32,565 nt of DNA, from contig JAEUQF010000079.1 of NCBI GenBank assembly GCA_016789745.1, positions 1 through 32,565 of the forward strand, in the 5' to 3' direction. Of the stretch, positions 32,147 through 32,565 are shown in pieces. Source of the stretch: Bryobacterales bacterium (GTDB lineage: Bacteria > Acidobacteriota > Terriglobia > Bryobacterales > Bryobacteraceae). Under the pieces are notes generated by a model that was not told the origin of the DNA, did no database searches, and saw only the letters and a list, made by a program, of their open reading frames with translations. Position 1 is the first letter of the stretch. The number at the start of each line of letters is the position of its first letter. A program made the position numbers and the translations under genes.

Positions 32147-32565
32147 ATGCGGGTGATCTTTTCGATTCTGGCTCTGTCGGCAATGAGTGCGTTTGGCGCC
32201 GAATACGCGGTATTGGCGAGCGGCGCTCAACTGCGAATTGAGCGTCATGAAGTCGTGGGCACAACGGTGCGCCTGTATACCTCCGCGGAGGGCTTCATCG
32301 AACTCCCGGCGGATGCGGTGACGGCCTACGAGCCGATCGAGGCCCCTGCCCCGCCCCCTCCCCCTGCACCAGTAGGGCAGGCGTCCACGCCTGCGAGCGA
32401 CCTCCAGGTCGCTCCTGCCCCTAAGCCCACCACCCCGCACGAACTTGTCGACCGCGTGGCCGAACAGCACGGCCTCCCCGCGGCCTTAGTGCACGCCGTC
32501 GTGAAGGCCGAGTCCGCTTATCGCCAGGACGCCATCTCGCCCAAGGGCGCCATCGGCATGATGCA
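32147..32565 (+). CDS. Lytic transglycosylase, N-terminal part only
   Basis: The first 139 residues are present and the gene runs off the right edge. Residues 1-18 are a signal peptide (ending AFGAE). A small beta-rich segment (20-62) precedes a Pro/Ala-rich linker (64-97), and the SLT domain begins at about 98 with ELVDRVAEQHGLPAALVHAVVKAES. The catalytic Glu is E122 in KAESAY, followed by the typical SPKGAIGMM. It would cut peptidoglycan glycan strands in the periplasm, forming 1,6-anhydromuramic ends. The linker codons 76-92 are made of a double-hairpin palindromic element. ATG 32147 has TAAACT 12 bases upstream and no Shine-Dalgarno. Confidence 0.9.
   Translation, partial: MRVIFSILALSAMSAFGAEYAVLASGAQLRIERHEVVGTTVRLYTSAEGFIELPADAVTAYEPIEAPAPPPPPAPVGQASTPASDLQVAPAPKPTTPHELVDRVAEQHGLPAALVHAVVKAESAYRQDAISPKGAIGMM
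32374..32422. repeat. Double-hairpin palindromic element inside the transglycosylase gene
   Basis: Two adjacent perfect hairpins share the loop TCCA: GCAGGCG/CGCCTGC (32377-32394) and GAGCGACC/GGTCGCTC (32395-32414). They are enclosed by outer arms AGGGCAGG (32374-32381) and CCTGCCCCT (32414-32422), which are complementary with one bulged C. The whole can fold as a cloverleaf or as tandem hairpins. It resembles REP/MITE-like repeats. It encodes part of the Pro-rich linker without breaking the frame. No second copy was noticed in the window. Confidence 0.7.

Noticed and set aside
1..32565. CRISPR array, tRNA or rRNA genes, insertion sequences, prophage genes
   Set aside because: No regularly spaced direct repeats, no cloverleaf with CCA-like ends, no transposase or integrase motifs were seen on either strand by reading.

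Overview
The window looks like chromosome of a GC-rich soil or sediment Acidobacteriota, most likely order Bryobacterales (Solibacter/Paludibaculum-like). This rests on gene content: a 1070-residue Oar-type TonB-dependent receptor with a carboxypeptidase-regulatory-like N-terminus and LPLNGRN plug motif, a DUF1592-type cytochrome plus DUF1552 pair, several Tat-exported sulfatases and TIM-barrel enzymes, and a DUF4159 / VWA membrane-protein operon. The taxonomic call is inference. No rRNA, tRNA, CRISPR array, transposase or phage gene was seen.

Layout. (1) 1-4198, minus strand: DUF4159 protein, large VWA plus glutamine-amidotransferase-like membrane protein, a caspase/legumain-like secreted protein lacking the nucleophile Cys, and the start of a further exported protein. 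The last three are joined by ATGA overlaps or short gaps. (2) 4325-8906, plus strand: a 72-residue protein with a CPFCG motif, an ABC-2 polysaccharide-export-type permease, a large secreted lipase-like hydrolase and a Tat-dependent sulfatase. (3) 9143-12435: an uncharacterised cupin-like protein convergent with glycerol kinase (glpK). glpK diverges, across only 19 bp, from a 144-residue unknown protein. (4) 12446-16672, plus: a second sulfatase with a HEAT-like tail, an exported enolase-superfamily protein and an exported unknown. (5) 25932-16686, minus: TonB-dependent receptor, DUF1592, DUF1552, a class A beta-lactamase, a PIN-domain toxin-antitoxin pair, then, after a 252-bp gap with a strong hairpin, a Tat-exported sugar isomerase-like protein. 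(6) 26003-29571, plus: glycoside-hydrolase-like protein, HpcH/HpaI aldolase and a DUF4440 protein. (7) 29593-32565: a mutarotase-like protein (minus), mscL, a carbohydrate-esterase-like alpha/beta hydrolase and the start of a lytic transglycosylase.

Together these genes suggest a lifestyle built on uptake and extracytoplasmic breakdown of complex, probably sulfated or esterified, carbohydrate. Export signals predominate, and the metabolic genes are scattered over several transcription units rather than forming one classical PUL.

The main non-gene signals are: a 49-bp double-hairpin palindromic element lying in frame in the Pro-rich linker of the transglycosylase gene; two divergent gene pairs whose -10 boxes overlap on opposite strands; a recurring TANNNT box 6-9 nt before start codons that points to leaderless mRNAs; and a 12-bp-arm inverted repeat followed by T5 on the strand opposite to all adjacent genes.
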